DNA of 42,622 bases from Nitriliruptor sp040882055 (lineage in GTDB: Bacteria; Actinomycetota; Nitriliruptoria; Nitriliruptorales; Nitriliruptoraceae): NCBI GenBank assembly GCA_040882055.1, contig JBBECA010000020.1, forward strand, positions 1 through 42,622, in the 5' to 3' direction. Positions 1 to 7,618 of this stretch are shown piece by piece. Each line of letters begins with the position of its first letter. Within the stretch, counting starts at the first letter, position 1. Both the position numbers and the translations under genes were made by a program. Under the pieces are notes generated by a model. It did not search any database and was not told where the DNA came from. It saw only the letters and a program-made list of their open reading frames with translations.

Positions 1-2
1 CC

Positions 3-236
3 GGTGGACTGTTCGCCAAGCTGCGCGACCACGGCATCGACGACGGCGAGATGAAACGGCTCGGCGAGGAGCTCGCCGACGGCGAGGCGGCCCTGTTCCT
101 GTTGGTCGAGGGGTGCCACCAGATGCGCGCGCTGCACGAGATCTCGCGCTTCCCCGGCCGCCTGCTGACCACCAGCGCCGACCCCGAACTCGCCGACCAG
201 GTCCGCGAGCGGTTCGCCGTCGACCCGTGGGGCTGA
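3..236 (+). CDS. DUF1269-type membrane protein, C-terminal part
   Basis: This is the end of a reading frame that enters from the left edge, so its start is outside the window. The visible 77 residues contain GLFAKLRDHGIDD followed by ALFLLVEG, which matches the cytoplasmic C-terminal part of DUF1269 proteins as I know the family. The membrane-spanning glycine-rich part expected before it is not in view. The stop codon lies inside the start of the next gene (GTG at 227), so the two are probably co-transcribed. The function of the family is unknown; only the family assignment is offered. Confidence 0.6.
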   Translation, partial: GGLFAKLRDHGIDDGEMKRLGEELADGEAALFLLVEGCHQMRALHEISRFPGRLLTTSADPELADQVRERFAVDPWG

Positions 237-1501
237 ACGCGCAGCTCCGTCCCGACGCCGACCCGCGCCGCTGGCTGACCGACCCCGTCGAATCCGGTCT
301 GGCCGCCGGGTTCGGGGTCTACCTGCACGTGCCGTTCTGCGCCCACCGTTGCGGTTACTGCGACTTCGCGACCTCGGCGGTCGGGGAGCGGGCCGCGGAC
401 GACCGTGAGGCGCTCTACGACCGGTACACGGGCGCGCTCGTCGCCGACCTCCGTCGCCAGGTGGCTGCCGGTCCGGCGGCCCACGCCCCACCGGAGACCG
501 AGATCGCCCCGTCGTGGCGTCCGGTCACCTCGATCTTCATCGGTGGTGGGACGCCGACCCTCCTCGGCGGTGAGCGGCTCGCCGCGGTGCTGGCGGCCGT
601 CGGTGACGTCCTCGAGGTGTCCGCCGACGTCGAGGTCACGGTCGAGTGCAACCCCGAGACGGCATCGCCGGCGCTGTTCGCGGCGCTCGCCGGGGCTGGC
701 GTCACCCGGGTGTCGATGGGCGCCCAGTCCTTCGCCCCGCACGTGCTGGCCACCCTCGAGCGCCAGCACACGCCGGGACGTCCGGCCGAAGCGGTGGCGC
801 AGGCGCGTGAGACGGGCATCCCGGAGGTGTCCCTCGACCTCATCTACGGCACGCCGGGGGAGCGCGACGAGGACTGGGTCGGGACGCTCGACGAGGTCCT
901 CGCCGTCGGGACCGACCACGTGTCGGCCTACGCTTTGACCATCCACGACAGCACCCCGATGGGTCGGGCCATCGAACGGGGCACGACCCCGGCCCCGGAC
1001 GAGGACGTCCAACGCGCCCGGTTCGAGGTCGCCCGCGACCGGCTCGGCCGCGCCGGGTTCGACCACTACGAGGTCGCGAACTGGGCCCGGATCGCGAGCC
1101 GGCACGGCGCGTCGCCCGCGCCCCTGCGCAGCCGCCACAACCTGCTGTACTGGCGCCACGGCGACTACCTCGGCGTCGGTGTGGGTGCCCACGCCCACCT
1201 CGCCGGTCGACGTGCCTGGACGACCCGGTCGACCGACCGTTTCCTCGCCGCCGTCGAGGCGGGTCAGGATCCGGTCGCGGGGTCCGAGGTCCTCGACGAC
1301 GACGAACGCGCCACGGAGCGGCTGTTCCTGGGGCTGCGTGTCCGCGAGGGGCTGCACCCGGCGGACCTGCCCCCGATCGATGCGCTCGCCTTCGAGGAGG
1401 CGCTCGCGTCGGGGTTGGTCGAGACCGCCTGCGGACGGCTGCGGTGCACCGACGAGGGCTGGTTCCTGCTCGATGACGCCGTCGGCCGGCTCCGAGCCTG
1501 A
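227..1501 (+). CDS. hemW: radical SAM heme chaperone HemW (coproporphyrinogen dehydrogenase-like)
   Basis: A 424-residue radical SAM protein. The motif HVPFCAHRCGYCDF holds the 4Fe-4S cysteines at about residues 38, 42 and 45. The SAM-binding GGGTPTLL follows, then VSMGAQSF and a C-terminal HemW domain with HNLLYWRHGDYLGVGVGAH. HemW proteins were long annotated as oxygen-independent coproporphyrinogen oxidase but act in heme insertion into respiratory proteins; HemN-type activity is not expected. The GTG start at 227 overlaps the upstream stop and gives a sensible N-terminus; an earlier ATG in this frame at 113 would overlap the upstream gene deeply. In many Gram-positives hemW sits just before hrcA. 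Here several unrelated genes separate them. Confidence 0.9.
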   Translation: MGLNAQLRPDADPRRWLTDPVESGLAAGFGVYLHVPFCAHRCGYCDFATSAVGERAADDREALYDRYTGALVADLRRQVAAGPAAHAPPETEIAPSWRPVTSIFIGGGTPTLLGGERLAAVLAAVGDVLEVSADVEVTVECNPETASPALFAALAGAGVTRVSMGAQSFAPHVLATLERQHTPGRPAEAVAQARETGIPEVSLDLIYGTPGERDEDWVGTLDEVLAVGTDHVSAYALTIHDSTPMGRAIERGTTPAPDEDVQRARFEVARDRLGRAGFDHYEVANWARIASRHGASPAPLRSRHNLLYWRHGDYLGVGVGAHAHLAGRRAWTTRSTDRFLAAVEAGQDPVAGSEVLDDDERATERLFLGLRVREGLHPADLPPIDALAFEEALASGLVETACGRLRCTDEGWFLLDDAVGRLRA

Positions 1502-1523
1502 ACGGCGGTGTGCGGGTCGACGG

Positions 1524-2063
1524 TCAGGGGAGCTGACCGCAGAACGCGAGCGCGCGCCGGACCAGGCGGGCATGGCCCTCGGACAGCTCCGAGGCGATCG
1601 CCGGACTGACGACCTCGGCCGGGGTCAGCCACGCGAGGTCGAGCGCATCCTGCGCCGGGGCGCACTCGCCGTCGCACGGCACGATGTACCCGAGCGCCAC
1701 GGCGTGCTGACGGGGGTCGTGGAAGCCTCGGTCCGGCTCGGGGAAGTACTCCGCCACGGTGAAGGGGGCGGCGCCGACGGGGAGGTTCGGGGCGGCGTCC
1801 GGACCGAGGTCCTTCGACAGGTGGCGCCAGAGCGCGTCGCGCAGCGACTCGTCGAACAGCACCCGCCCCGAGACGACGGCCCGCGAGATGCTGCCGTCGG
1901 CCCCGGCGCGCAGGAGGACACCCACCTTCTCGATGCGCCCGAGGTGGTCGACCCGGACGGGCACCGCCTCGACGTAGACCATCGGTACCTGGCCGCGGAT
2001 GGCGCCGAGCTCGTCCTCCGAGAGCCAGCCGCGGTCGGTCTCGAGCGTCTCGTGGGTGCTCAC
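1524..2063 (-). CDS. DUF4916 family Nudix-fold protein
   Basis: A 179-residue protein resembling the actinobacterial DUF4916 family, which has the Nudix hydrolase fold. A Nudix-box-like stretch is visible (GRVLFDE, then RHLSKDLGP), but the REUxEE core that binds metal in Nudix enzymes is replaced by RHLSKD. Pyrophosphohydrolase activity is therefore doubtful. The GTG start at 2063 is preceded by GGAG at a good distance. The gene is convergent with hemW with only 22 bases between the stops. The substrate is unknown. Confidence 0.6.
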   Translation of the reverse strand: MSTHETLETDRGWLSEDELGAIRGQVPMVYVEAVPVRVDHLGRIEKVGVLLRAGADGSISRAVVSGRVLFDESLRDALWRHLSKDLGPDAAPNLPVGAAPFTVAEYFPEPDRGFHDPRQHAVALGYIVPCDGECAPAQDALDLAWLTPAEVVSPAIASELSEGHARLVRRALAFCGQLP

Positions 2064-2237
2064 CGGGGACTCCTACGGCTGTCGGGCCTGCTGTGCGGCC
2101 TGCTGTCGAACGAGGGCGGGCGCAGTCTGTCACCCGGGACCCCCGCGTGCGCGGCACGCCACCGACAGCGCTCGGGCGTCCCGTGTGCCGGCGGCGTGGC
2201 ACCCTGTGGTGCCGCCGACCTCCCGAGGTACGCCCGC

Positions 2238-2837
2238 GTGAGCGGTCCGACCGCGCCCCCACCCCCGGCCACGTCCCCGCCGCCGGGCGAACCGCCGTCA
2301 CGGCCGCGACGCCGGGCGACGTTGGCCGTGGTGGTGATCCTCGCGCTGGCCGCGGTCGCGTTCGGCGTCCAGCAGCGTCAGGTCGCCGGCGAGTGGCAGA
2401 CGCGGGCGGCGGCGCTCGAGGAGCAGCGCGACGACGCGCGGGGACGCACCGAGGCGCTCCAGCGGCAGCTCGACGAGCTCAGCGACGCCCTCGCGGTCTC
2501 GGAGACGGACGTGGCCACGCTCGAGGACCGCGTCCGGGACCTGGCCGACGAGAAGGCACAGGCCGAGGACGTGGCGACCACGACCAGCGTGGAACGCGAC
2601 ACCCTCGTCGAACTGTCGGCCTCGATCGCGGGTGCGGTGACCTCGCTCGATGGCTGCGTCGACCAGCTCTTCGAGCTGCTCAACCAGGCGATCGATGCTT
2701 TCAACCGTCAGGGCGCGGGCGAGGACGTGGAGGTCGGGCCCCTGAACGTCGCTCGGACGACCGCGACCGCCCGTTGCAACACGGCACGTGCGGACGCGGC
2801 ATCCGCCGCCAGCCGCGCCGATCGGCTGCTGCGGTGA
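2238..2837 (+). CDS. single-pass membrane protein with coiled coil
   Basis: A 199-residue protein of unknown family. It has a proline-rich cytoplasmic N-terminus (about residues 1-30), a basic patch RPRRRA, one membrane helix (about 34-50), then a long heptad-type coiled coil rich in Glu, Asp and Leu (about 55-120) and a C-terminal region with two cysteines. The topology suggests an anchored, outward-facing coiled coil. The stop TGA overlaps the next start (TGATG at 2835-2839), so it is translationally coupled to a secreted serine protease and may anchor, regulate or be a substrate of it. That link is inference from position. Confidence 0.65.
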   Translation: MSGPTAPPPPATSPPPGEPPSRPRRRATLAVVVILALAAVAFGVQQRQVAGEWQTRAAALEEQRDDARGRTEALQRQLDELSDALAVSETDVATLEDRVRDLADEKAQAEDVATTTSVERDTLVELSASIAGAVTSLDGCVDQLFELLNQAIDAFNRQGAGEDVEVGPLNVARTTATARCNTARADAASAASRADRLLR

Positions 2838-3559
2838 TGCGCTGCCGCAGGCGTACCGCGGTGGTGGTCGCTCTCGCGTTCACCGTGGGGTGCGTCCCGA
2901 GCCCGCCGCCGCTGACGGCTGACGAGGAGGCGGCCTCGATGGCGGAGCTCGCCGATCTCGAGCTGCCCGAGGTCGCCGCCGAGTCGGTGCTGCGGCGCGC
3001 ACAGCAGGTGACGGTCCGCATCCGCACCCTCGGCTGCGATCGGCTCGGACTCGGGTCGGGCTTCGTGCTGCCCGGCGACCTCGTGGTGACCAACCGGCAC
3101 GTGGTCGAGGAACCTCGGGCCGTCACGGTCAACACCTGGGACGGTCGTTCGCTCGAGGCCGACATCACCGGCATCGCGGTCGACTCGGACCTCGCCGTCC
3201 TCCAGCTCAGCGGCGCAGCGGACCTGCCGGTCGCCGAGCTCCGAGAGACGCCCGTCGAGCCCGGCGAGCCGGTCATCGCCGTCGGCTACCCGGGCGGCGG
3301 GCCCGCCACCGTGTCGTCCGGCGAGGTGGTCTCGCTCATCGAGGGCGAGTTGCTCGGTGAGCCCGCCGACGTGATCCGGGTCGACGCCGAGATCCGTCAG
3401 GGCAACTCCGGGGGACCGCTGCTCGACGAGGACGGACGTGTCGTCGGCATCGTCTTCGCGCTGGATGCGATCTCGGGCGACGGGCTGGTGGTCCCCATCG
3501 ACACGTTGCTCGAGCGGCTCGACGGCCGGGACCTGGCCGAGCCCGTCCCCGCCTGTTGA
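2837..3559 (+). CDS. secreted trypsin-like serine protease (HtrA-like, no PDZ)
   Basis: A 240-residue S1C/trypsin-fold protease. The catalytic triad is visible: His88 in TNRHVV, Asp118 in DSDLAVL and Ser191 in GNSGGPL. An N-terminal signal with Cys19 (FTVGC) suggests a lipoprotein, although the residue at -3 is Thr rather than the usual Leu. No PDZ domain follows the protease domain, unlike DegP/HtrA, so it is a minimal form. It probably acts outside the membrane in protein quality control or signalling. It is coupled to the coiled-coil membrane protein just upstream and is followed by a strong hairpin terminator. Confidence 0.85.
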   Translation: MRCRRRTAVVVALAFTVGCVPSPPPLTADEEAASMAELADLELPEVAAESVLRRAQQVTVRIRTLGCDRLGLGSGFVLPGDLVVTNRHVVEEPRAVTVNTWDGRSLEADITGIAVDSDLAVLQLSGAADLPVAELRETPVEPGEPVIAVGYPGGGPATVSSGEVVSLIEGELLGEPADVIRVDAEIRQGNSGGPLLDEDGRVVGIVFALDAISGDGLVVPIDTLLERLDGRDLAEPVPAC

Positions 3560-3565
3560 CGTGGA

Positions 3566-3594
3566 ACGGGGCCGACCCGAGAGGTCGGCCCCGT
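3566..3594. terminator. hairpin terminator between convergent genes
   Basis: A perfect 12-bp stem (acggggccgacc pairing with ggtcggccccgt) closes a 5-base loop. It sits just after the protease stop and before the end of the convergent lipoprotein gene, so it can serve both strands. There is no clear T tract. Confidence 0.75.
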
Positions 3595-3620
3595 CGCACG
3601 GTGCTCGCAGAGGGGTGGGC

Positions 3621-4024
3621 TCAGCCCTCCGTCTCCTCCGCGCCAGCGTCGTCGACGGCCGGCTCTTCTTCCAGGCCAGCGTCGTCGACGGCCGGCTCCT
3701 CTTCCAGGNNNNNNNNNNNNNNNNNNNNNNNNNNNNNNNNNNNNNNNNNNNNNNNNNNNNNNNNNNNNNNNNNNNNNNNNNNNNNNNNNNNNNNNNNNNN
3801 NNNNNNNNGACGGCCGGCTCTTCTTCCAGGCCAGCGTCGTCGACGGCCGGCTCCTCTTCCAGGTCAGCGTCGTCGACGGCCGGCTCCTCTTCCAGGCCAG
3901 CGTCGTCGACCGCGGGCTCCTCGGTCGTGGTGTCGTCGGTGGCGTCGTCGTCGGACGCGCACCCGGCGAGGGCGAGGGTCGTGGCGGCGAACGCCGCGGT
4001 GGCGAGACGCAGGTGCTTCTTCAT
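3621..4024 (-). CDS. acidic repeat lipoprotein (interrupted by assembly gap)
   Basis: The start ATG at 4024 follows GGAGG. The product begins MKKHLRLAT with a signal peptide and a clean lipobox LALAGC (Cys22). It continues as a very acidic chain of 11-residue units (EEEPAVDDAGL) encoded by 33-bp tandem repeats. A 100-N gap breaks the frame as written. If the N run plus one of the two identical 55-bp flanks is removed, the gene becomes exactly 249 bases and encodes 82 residues ending DDAGAEETEG. The true copy number is unknown because repeats of this kind collapse in assembly. The product should be an exported, lipid-anchored, unstructured acidic tether; its function is unknown. Confidence 0.7.
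3654..3708 (-). repeat. 33-bp tandem repeat and left copy of 55-bp gap flank
   Basis: These 55 bases are identical to 3809-3863 on the other side of the N gap. They span one and two-thirds units of the 33-bp repeat encoding EEEPAVDDAGL. Exact identity over 55 bases on both sides suggests overlapping contig ends. Confidence 0.85.
3709..3808. other. assembly gap (100 N)
   Basis: One hundred N, a conventional placeholder for a gap of unknown size. The flanks are identical for 55 bases, so the true gap may be zero or negative, or may hide additional 33-bp repeat units. Confidence 0.95.
3809..3941 (-). repeat. 33-bp tandem repeats, right side of gap
   Basis: Four imperfect units of a 33-bp repeat follow the gap, starting with the second copy of the 55-bp flank. 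Units differ at single positions (cttctt or ctcctc; gcc or gtc), which changes Gly to Asp once (DDAD in place of DDAG). The last unit, nearest the gene start, is the most diverged. Confidence 0.8.
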
Positions 4025-4184
4025 GTGGAACCTCCGTGTGGTGCCCGCCCGAGGCGGGGGAGCCGCGCGACCAGCGCGGCTGCTACGACCACGGTAGTAC
4101 CGGCTCCGACGGGTCGGCACCGGTGACGGTGGCCGAGCGGCCGGGGGCCGGACGGCGGCCGTTCGGCGGGGCGCCGATGCGCGC

Positions 4185-4916
4185 TCAGGGGGCCGTCAGG
4201 GCCCACGCGTCCAGCGGCCACGCCGCACGGCTGAGCAGGTCGTCCACCGTCGCGCTGACGCGGGCCGCGGTGAGGTGGCGGTCCGCATCCGGGGCGGCGG
4301 TCCAGCGGACCTGAGAGGTCGTGGAGCTCCGCCGACGGACCCACCCACCGTCCAGGGCCACCGCGTCGATGGCCTTCCGGCCGCCGCGGGTGCCCGCCAC
4401 GATCGCGGCGCTGACGACCACCCGTCCACGGTCGTCGGCGCCCGCACCGATCTCGAGCCCCGACGTGAGGTCCGGCGACAGCCGTCGCGCGGCGCCGTTG
4501 AGGCGGGAACCCGGGGCGCGCGAGGTCGCGGTGAGCGGCGTCACCGGGTGATCGGCCCCGTCCGCCAACCAGCGGGCCACCAGTTCCCGGTTGAGGCGGT
4601 CGCCCGGTCGCGGGAGCGGTCCGTCCCACACGATCGCCGAGGCGTCGACCTGCGGACGTGCCGGTCCGGTCTGCTCCGAGCTCCAGGCGTGCCGGTCGCG
4701 TGACGGGCGCCCGGGCGGAGCCGGCGGGGGTGCCCCCTCCTCGAGCAACACCTCGAGCGCGACCCGCAGCTCCTGGAAGGTGTCGGCATCCCCACCGACA
4801 TCCGGGTGGTGCTCGCGTGCGAGGCGCCGGTAGGCGCGCTTGATCGCCCGCTCGTCCGCCCCCGTCTCGAGGTGGAGGACGCGCAGGGCATCACGTGGTT
4901 CGAGCGGTCCGCTCAG
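4185..4916 (-). CDS. J-domain protein (DnaJ-like) with unknown C-terminal domain
   Basis: The N-terminus is a J domain: DALRVLHLETGADERAIK, then YRRLAREHHPD with the HPD motif that stimulates Hsp70 ATPase. No Gly/Phe region or zinc domain follows. The remaining 180 residues are an uncharacterised region with a DGPLPRPGDRLN stretch. There is no in-frame ATG, GTG or TTG near the J domain. The best start I can support is CTG at 4916, which has GGGAG six bases upstream and a TACCCT -10-like hexamer further up. The gene is divergent from the SCO6745-type gene. It is probably a specialised co-chaperone of DnaK; the client is unknown. Confidence 0.65.
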   Translation of the reverse strand: MSGPLEPRDALRVLHLETGADERAIKRAYRRLAREHHPDVGGDADTFQELRVALEVLLEEGAPPPAPPGRPSRDRHAWSSEQTGPARPQVDASAIVWDGPLPRPGDRLNRELVARWLADGADHPVTPLTATSRAPGSRLNGAARRLSPDLTSGLEIGAGADDRGRVVVSAAIVAGTRGGRKAIDAVALDGGWVRRRSSTTSQVRWTAAPDADRHLTAARVSATVDDLLSRAAWPLDAWALTAP

Positions 4917-4943
4917 GGTCAGCTCCCGGGTGCGGCGGGCCGG

Positions 4944-4949
4944 AGGGTA
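4944..4949 (-). promoter_or_regulatory. -10-like hexamer for the J-domain gene
   Basis: TACCCT on the minus strand, 27 bases before the proposed CTG start. It matches the hexamer seen before many other genes here. No -35 is evident. Confidence 0.35.
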
Positions 4950-4966
4950 CGGGGGCAGCGCCCGCC

Positions 4967-4972
4967 TACGCT
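4967..4972 (+). promoter_or_regulatory. -10-like hexamer for the SCO6745-type gene
   Basis: TACGCT, 33 bases before the GTG start at 5006. It is one of a set of TA(C/G)(C/G)CT hexamers repeated ahead of genes in this window. Confidence 0.4.
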
Positions 4973-5005
4973 GTCCGGTCGATGCCTCGATGACCGGGAG
5001 CCCAC

Positions 5006-5893
5006 GTGCACGACGACGGCCTGACCTCGCTCGGGACGACCCCCGAGGAACGCGCCACCGCCCGCAGGATGTGGATCCACCTCGAGTGCGTCCACGTCCC
5101 GCAGTACTTCTCACCCGTGGTGGCCGAAGCGCACGCCGCGCTCGGTCTCGAGCTGCCGTGGGGCAGCTACACCGCCGGTCGCATCGCCCCGATGGGGTCG
5201 GTGGGCCCCGAGCTGGCGACGGCGGCGTTCTACGGTTTCGCGCCGGGCCTGGTGCAGGCGGCTCTGCCGGCGTCTTGGGACGCGGCATCCCCCGAGGACG
5301 TCCACGCCGCGACGATCGACGCCGTCGGCCGCACCCTCGCGCCCGTGCTCGGTGGGCTCGAGGGCGACGTGGCCCGCGCGGCCGAGCTCGCCCGCGAGGT
5401 CGCGCTGTTGCAGCCGATCGTGGGACGTCCGCTCGCGGCTGCCCGCTCCGCGGCTCCGTGGCCCGACGAACCGCACCTGATCCTCTTCGAGGCGGCCACG
5501 CGTATCCGGGAAGCGCGTGGCGACGGGCACGTGGCGACGCTGGTCGCCGCCGGCATCGACGGCTGCGAGTCGCACCTGATCCACGCCGGTGACAGCGACA
5601 AGCTCCGCGCGGTCCTCCAGCCACGTCGCGGCTGGAGCGACGCGGAGTGGGACGCCGCGATCCGCAGCATGCAGGAGCGCGGGTTGCTCGACGCGGACGG
5701 CCAGCTCACCGAGCTCGGGGCGGTGACGCGCGACCGCATCGAGCGGGTGACCGACGCGCTGACGGTCCCGGCCTGGCGCAGCTTCGGCGACGAGCGCACC
5801 ACCCAGCTGCTCGAGGCCCTCCGGCCGATCGCTCGAGCGCTCGGTGCGACCAAGCTCGTGCCCGGCATCGTGGCTCGACGGCTCGACGACTGA
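5006..5893 (+). CDS. SCO6745-family protein
   Basis: A 295-residue all-soluble protein matching the actinobacterial SCO6745 family as I recall it. It has an N-terminal helical part starting MWIHLECVHVPQYFSP and LGLELPWGSYTAGRIAPMG, and a C-terminal winged-helix-like part (GWSDAEWDAAIRSMQERGLLDADG, LTELGAVTRDRIE). The C-terminal motif resembles the DNA-binding or effector part of MarR-like proteins, but the family has no established role. The GTG start fits the promoter spacing. It is divergent from the J-domain gene and convergent with the deacetylase gene (19 bases between stops). Confidence 0.6.
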   Translation: MHDDGLTSLGTTPEERATARRMWIHLECVHVPQYFSPVVAEAHAALGLELPWGSYTAGRIAPMGSVGPELATAAFYGFAPGLVQAALPASWDAASPEDVHAATIDAVGRTLAPVLGGLEGDVARAAELAREVALLQPIVGRPLAAARSAAPWPDEPHLILFEAATRIREARGDGHVATLVAAGIDGCESHLIHAGDSDKLRAVLQPRRGWSDAEWDAAIRSMQERGLLDADGQLTELGAVTRDRIERVTDALTVPAWRSFGDERTTQLLEALRPIARALGATKLVPGIVARRLDD

Positions 5894-5912
5894 CGGGCTC
5901 GCAGGAGCCGCA

Positions 5913-6965
5913 TCAGGTGAGCAGGCCGCCCAGCGTCGCGGCCAGCAGGGGGCCGAGGTCGGCCTCGGCGTACCCGCCCTCCTGCACCAGCAGCGTCGGA
6001 CGCTGCAGGGCCCCGATCCGGCGTCCGACCTCGGCGAACCCGGCCGGGGTCAGCGCGAGCGGTCCGAGCGGGTCGCCCGCAGCCGCGTCGAACCCGAGCG
6101 AGACGACGACGGCCGTCGGGGCGTAGCGGTCGACGACGGCCAGGATCTCGTCGAGTTCGGCGAGGTAGCTCCCGTCGCCCGTGCCCGGGGGGAGCGGCAC
6201 GTTGATGGTCGCACCGAGCCCGGCGCCCCCGCCGATCTCACGAGCGTGGCCGGTCGCGAACGGGAACAGGCTGCTCGGGTCGCCGTGGAGCGAGGCGTAG
6301 AGCACCTCGGGGTCGGTCCAGAAGATCTCCTGGGTCCCGTTGCCGTGGTGGACGTCGATGTCGACGATCGCGACGCGACCCGCCGTCGACAGGGCGCGTG
6401 CGGCGACGGCGGCCGGGTTGAGCAGGCAGAACCCGCCGTAGGTGCGCACGCCGGTGTGGTGGCCGGGTGGGCGCGTGAGCGCGTAGGCGACGGAGGTGTC
6501 CTCGCGCAGCAGACCGGCGGCCGTCAGCGCGACGTCGGCGGCTGCACGCGCGGCGGTCCCCGAGCCGCGCGTCAGCGGGGAGGCCGTGTCGAAGCACCAC
6601 CACCCGGGGACCGCCAGCGGCGAGGTGGGCGGCCGCGGGTCCATGCTGGCCCAACGCGACGAGACGAAGGTGTCCGGGATCAGCGGGTCCGGGCCGCCCG
6701 CCTCCCGCCAACGCTCGTAGCCGTGGTCGAGGAAGTCGACCAGGCCCGCGTCGTGGACGGCGAGCAGTGGACCGTCACCGTGTGCCTCGACGTCGACCAG
6801 CACGTGGTCGATGTCCGCGAGCCCCTCGCGCAGGGCGGCCAGGCGCGACGGACGTTCGGGGGGTGGGCTCACGCGCGACCCGCCGTTCAGCTCGAACGGC
6901 GGGTCGTGGAGGTGGTGTCGGTCGTCGGTGACGACCGCGAGCGGTCGCGTCAGGCCGGACCCCAC
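5913..6965 (-). CDS. histone-deacetylase-family amidohydrolase (AcuC/HDAC-like)
   Basis: A 350-residue zinc-dependent deacetylase. Family motifs are all present: RPPGHH (catalytic His pair), GGFCLLNPAAVA, DIDVHHGNGTQ (zinc Asp and His) and GFDAAAGDPLG (third zinc ligand), with a C-terminal QEGGYAEADLGP. Bacterial members remove acetyl groups from lysine (AcuC acting on acetyl-CoA synthetase) or from acetylpolyamines; the sequence does not settle which. The start ATG lies 16 bases inside the end of the upstream gene, so it is the last gene of a three-gene leftward operon with two envelope proteins. Confidence 0.85.
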   Translation of the reverse strand: MGSGLTRPLAVVTDDRHHLHDPPFELNGGSRVSPPPERPSRLAALREGLADIDHVLVDVEAHGDGPLLAVHDAGLVDFLDHGYERWREAGGPDPLIPDTFVSSRWASMDPRPPTSPLAVPGWWCFDTASPLTRGSGTAARAAADVALTAAGLLREDTSVAYALTRPPGHHTGVRTYGGFCLLNPAAVAARALSTAGRVAIVDIDVHHGNGTQEIFWTDPEVLYASLHGDPSSLFPFATGHAREIGGGAGLGATINVPLPPGTGDGSYLAELDEILAVVDRYAPTAVVVSLGFDAAAGDPLGPLALTPAGFAEVGRRIGALQRPTLLVQEGGYAEADLGPLLAATLGGLLT

Positions 6966-7618
6966 AGGTCCTCGTCGGCGACCGGGCCCTCCTGCTGCTT
7001 CTTGAACAGCACGGCGCCGACGGCGGCGGCGATCAGCATCAACAGGACGAGGCCGGTGTGGCCACCGTCGTCGTCCTCACGGGGCCGCTCCGCTGCCTGG
7101 GGCAGGTAGCGCGCGATGGCATCGGCGTGCGCCTTGGCCTCGCGTTCGATGCGCTTGCGTTCGCCACGCTGCTTGAACCCGACGGCCACGGCCCCGACGG
7201 CCGCCAGCACGCCGACCGCCACACCACCGTAGGTCTTGGCCTTGTCCGTCAGTTCGTCCTTGGGTGGGATCCTCGCCGCCAAGGTGTCGAGGTCGCGGTC
7301 GAGCGCGCGTCGCAGCTCGGTCGCGTGCTCGACCGCCTCGCCCACCGAGTCGGCCGGCTTCGGCTCCGACAGGCCGCCGGCGCTGCCGAACGCGCCCTGG
7401 ACCTCGGCGATCTGCGTGCGCAGCTTGTCGCCGGTCTCGCGGACCTTGCCCTTCACCCGTCGCTCGGTGCGCCGGATCTTGGAGGTGGCGGCGTCGCGAG
7501 CGTCGCCGATGCGGTCCTCGGCACGGCGTTCGGCCGCCCGGATGTTCGCCTCGGCCTCGTCCGCGGTGCGGTCGATCGGCTCGGTGGGGTCGGTCCGTCC
7601 GGGTGAGGTGTCGCTCAC
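6950..7618 (-). CDS. DUF3618-like membrane protein with coiled coil
   Basis: A 222-residue protein. The N-terminal half is a highly charged helix or coiled coil (about residues 15-70). A DUF3618-like stretch follows (ELRRALDRDLDTLAARIPP), then a Gly/Ala/Val helix (about 128-148), a basic segment, and a second hydrophobic helix near the C-terminus (GLVLLMLIAAAVGAVLF). Its GTG start overlaps the stop of the holin-type gene (GTGA). In actinobacteria a DUF3618 gene commonly follows a holin-superfamily-III gene, and the pairing here supports the call. It probably acts at the cell envelope; the role is unknown. Confidence 0.6.
   Translation of the reverse strand: MSDTSPGRTDPTEPIDRTADEAEANIRAAERRAEDRIGDARDAATSKIRRTERRVKGKVRETGDKLRTQIAEVQGAFGSAGGLSEPKPADSVGEAVEHATELRRALDRDLDTLAARIPPKDELTDKAKTYGGVAVGVLAAVGAVAVGFKQRGERKRIEREAKAHADAIARYLPQAAERPREDDDGGHTGLVLLMLIAAAVGAVLFKKQQEGPVADEDLWGPA

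Noticed and set aside
2708..4120. A long minus-strand open frame running through the protease gene and the N gap
   Set aside because: It is antisense to a gene with a full catalytic triad, its protein is Arg/Asp-rich with no motif, and the real lipoprotein frame ends at 3621. Long antisense frames are expected at this GC content.
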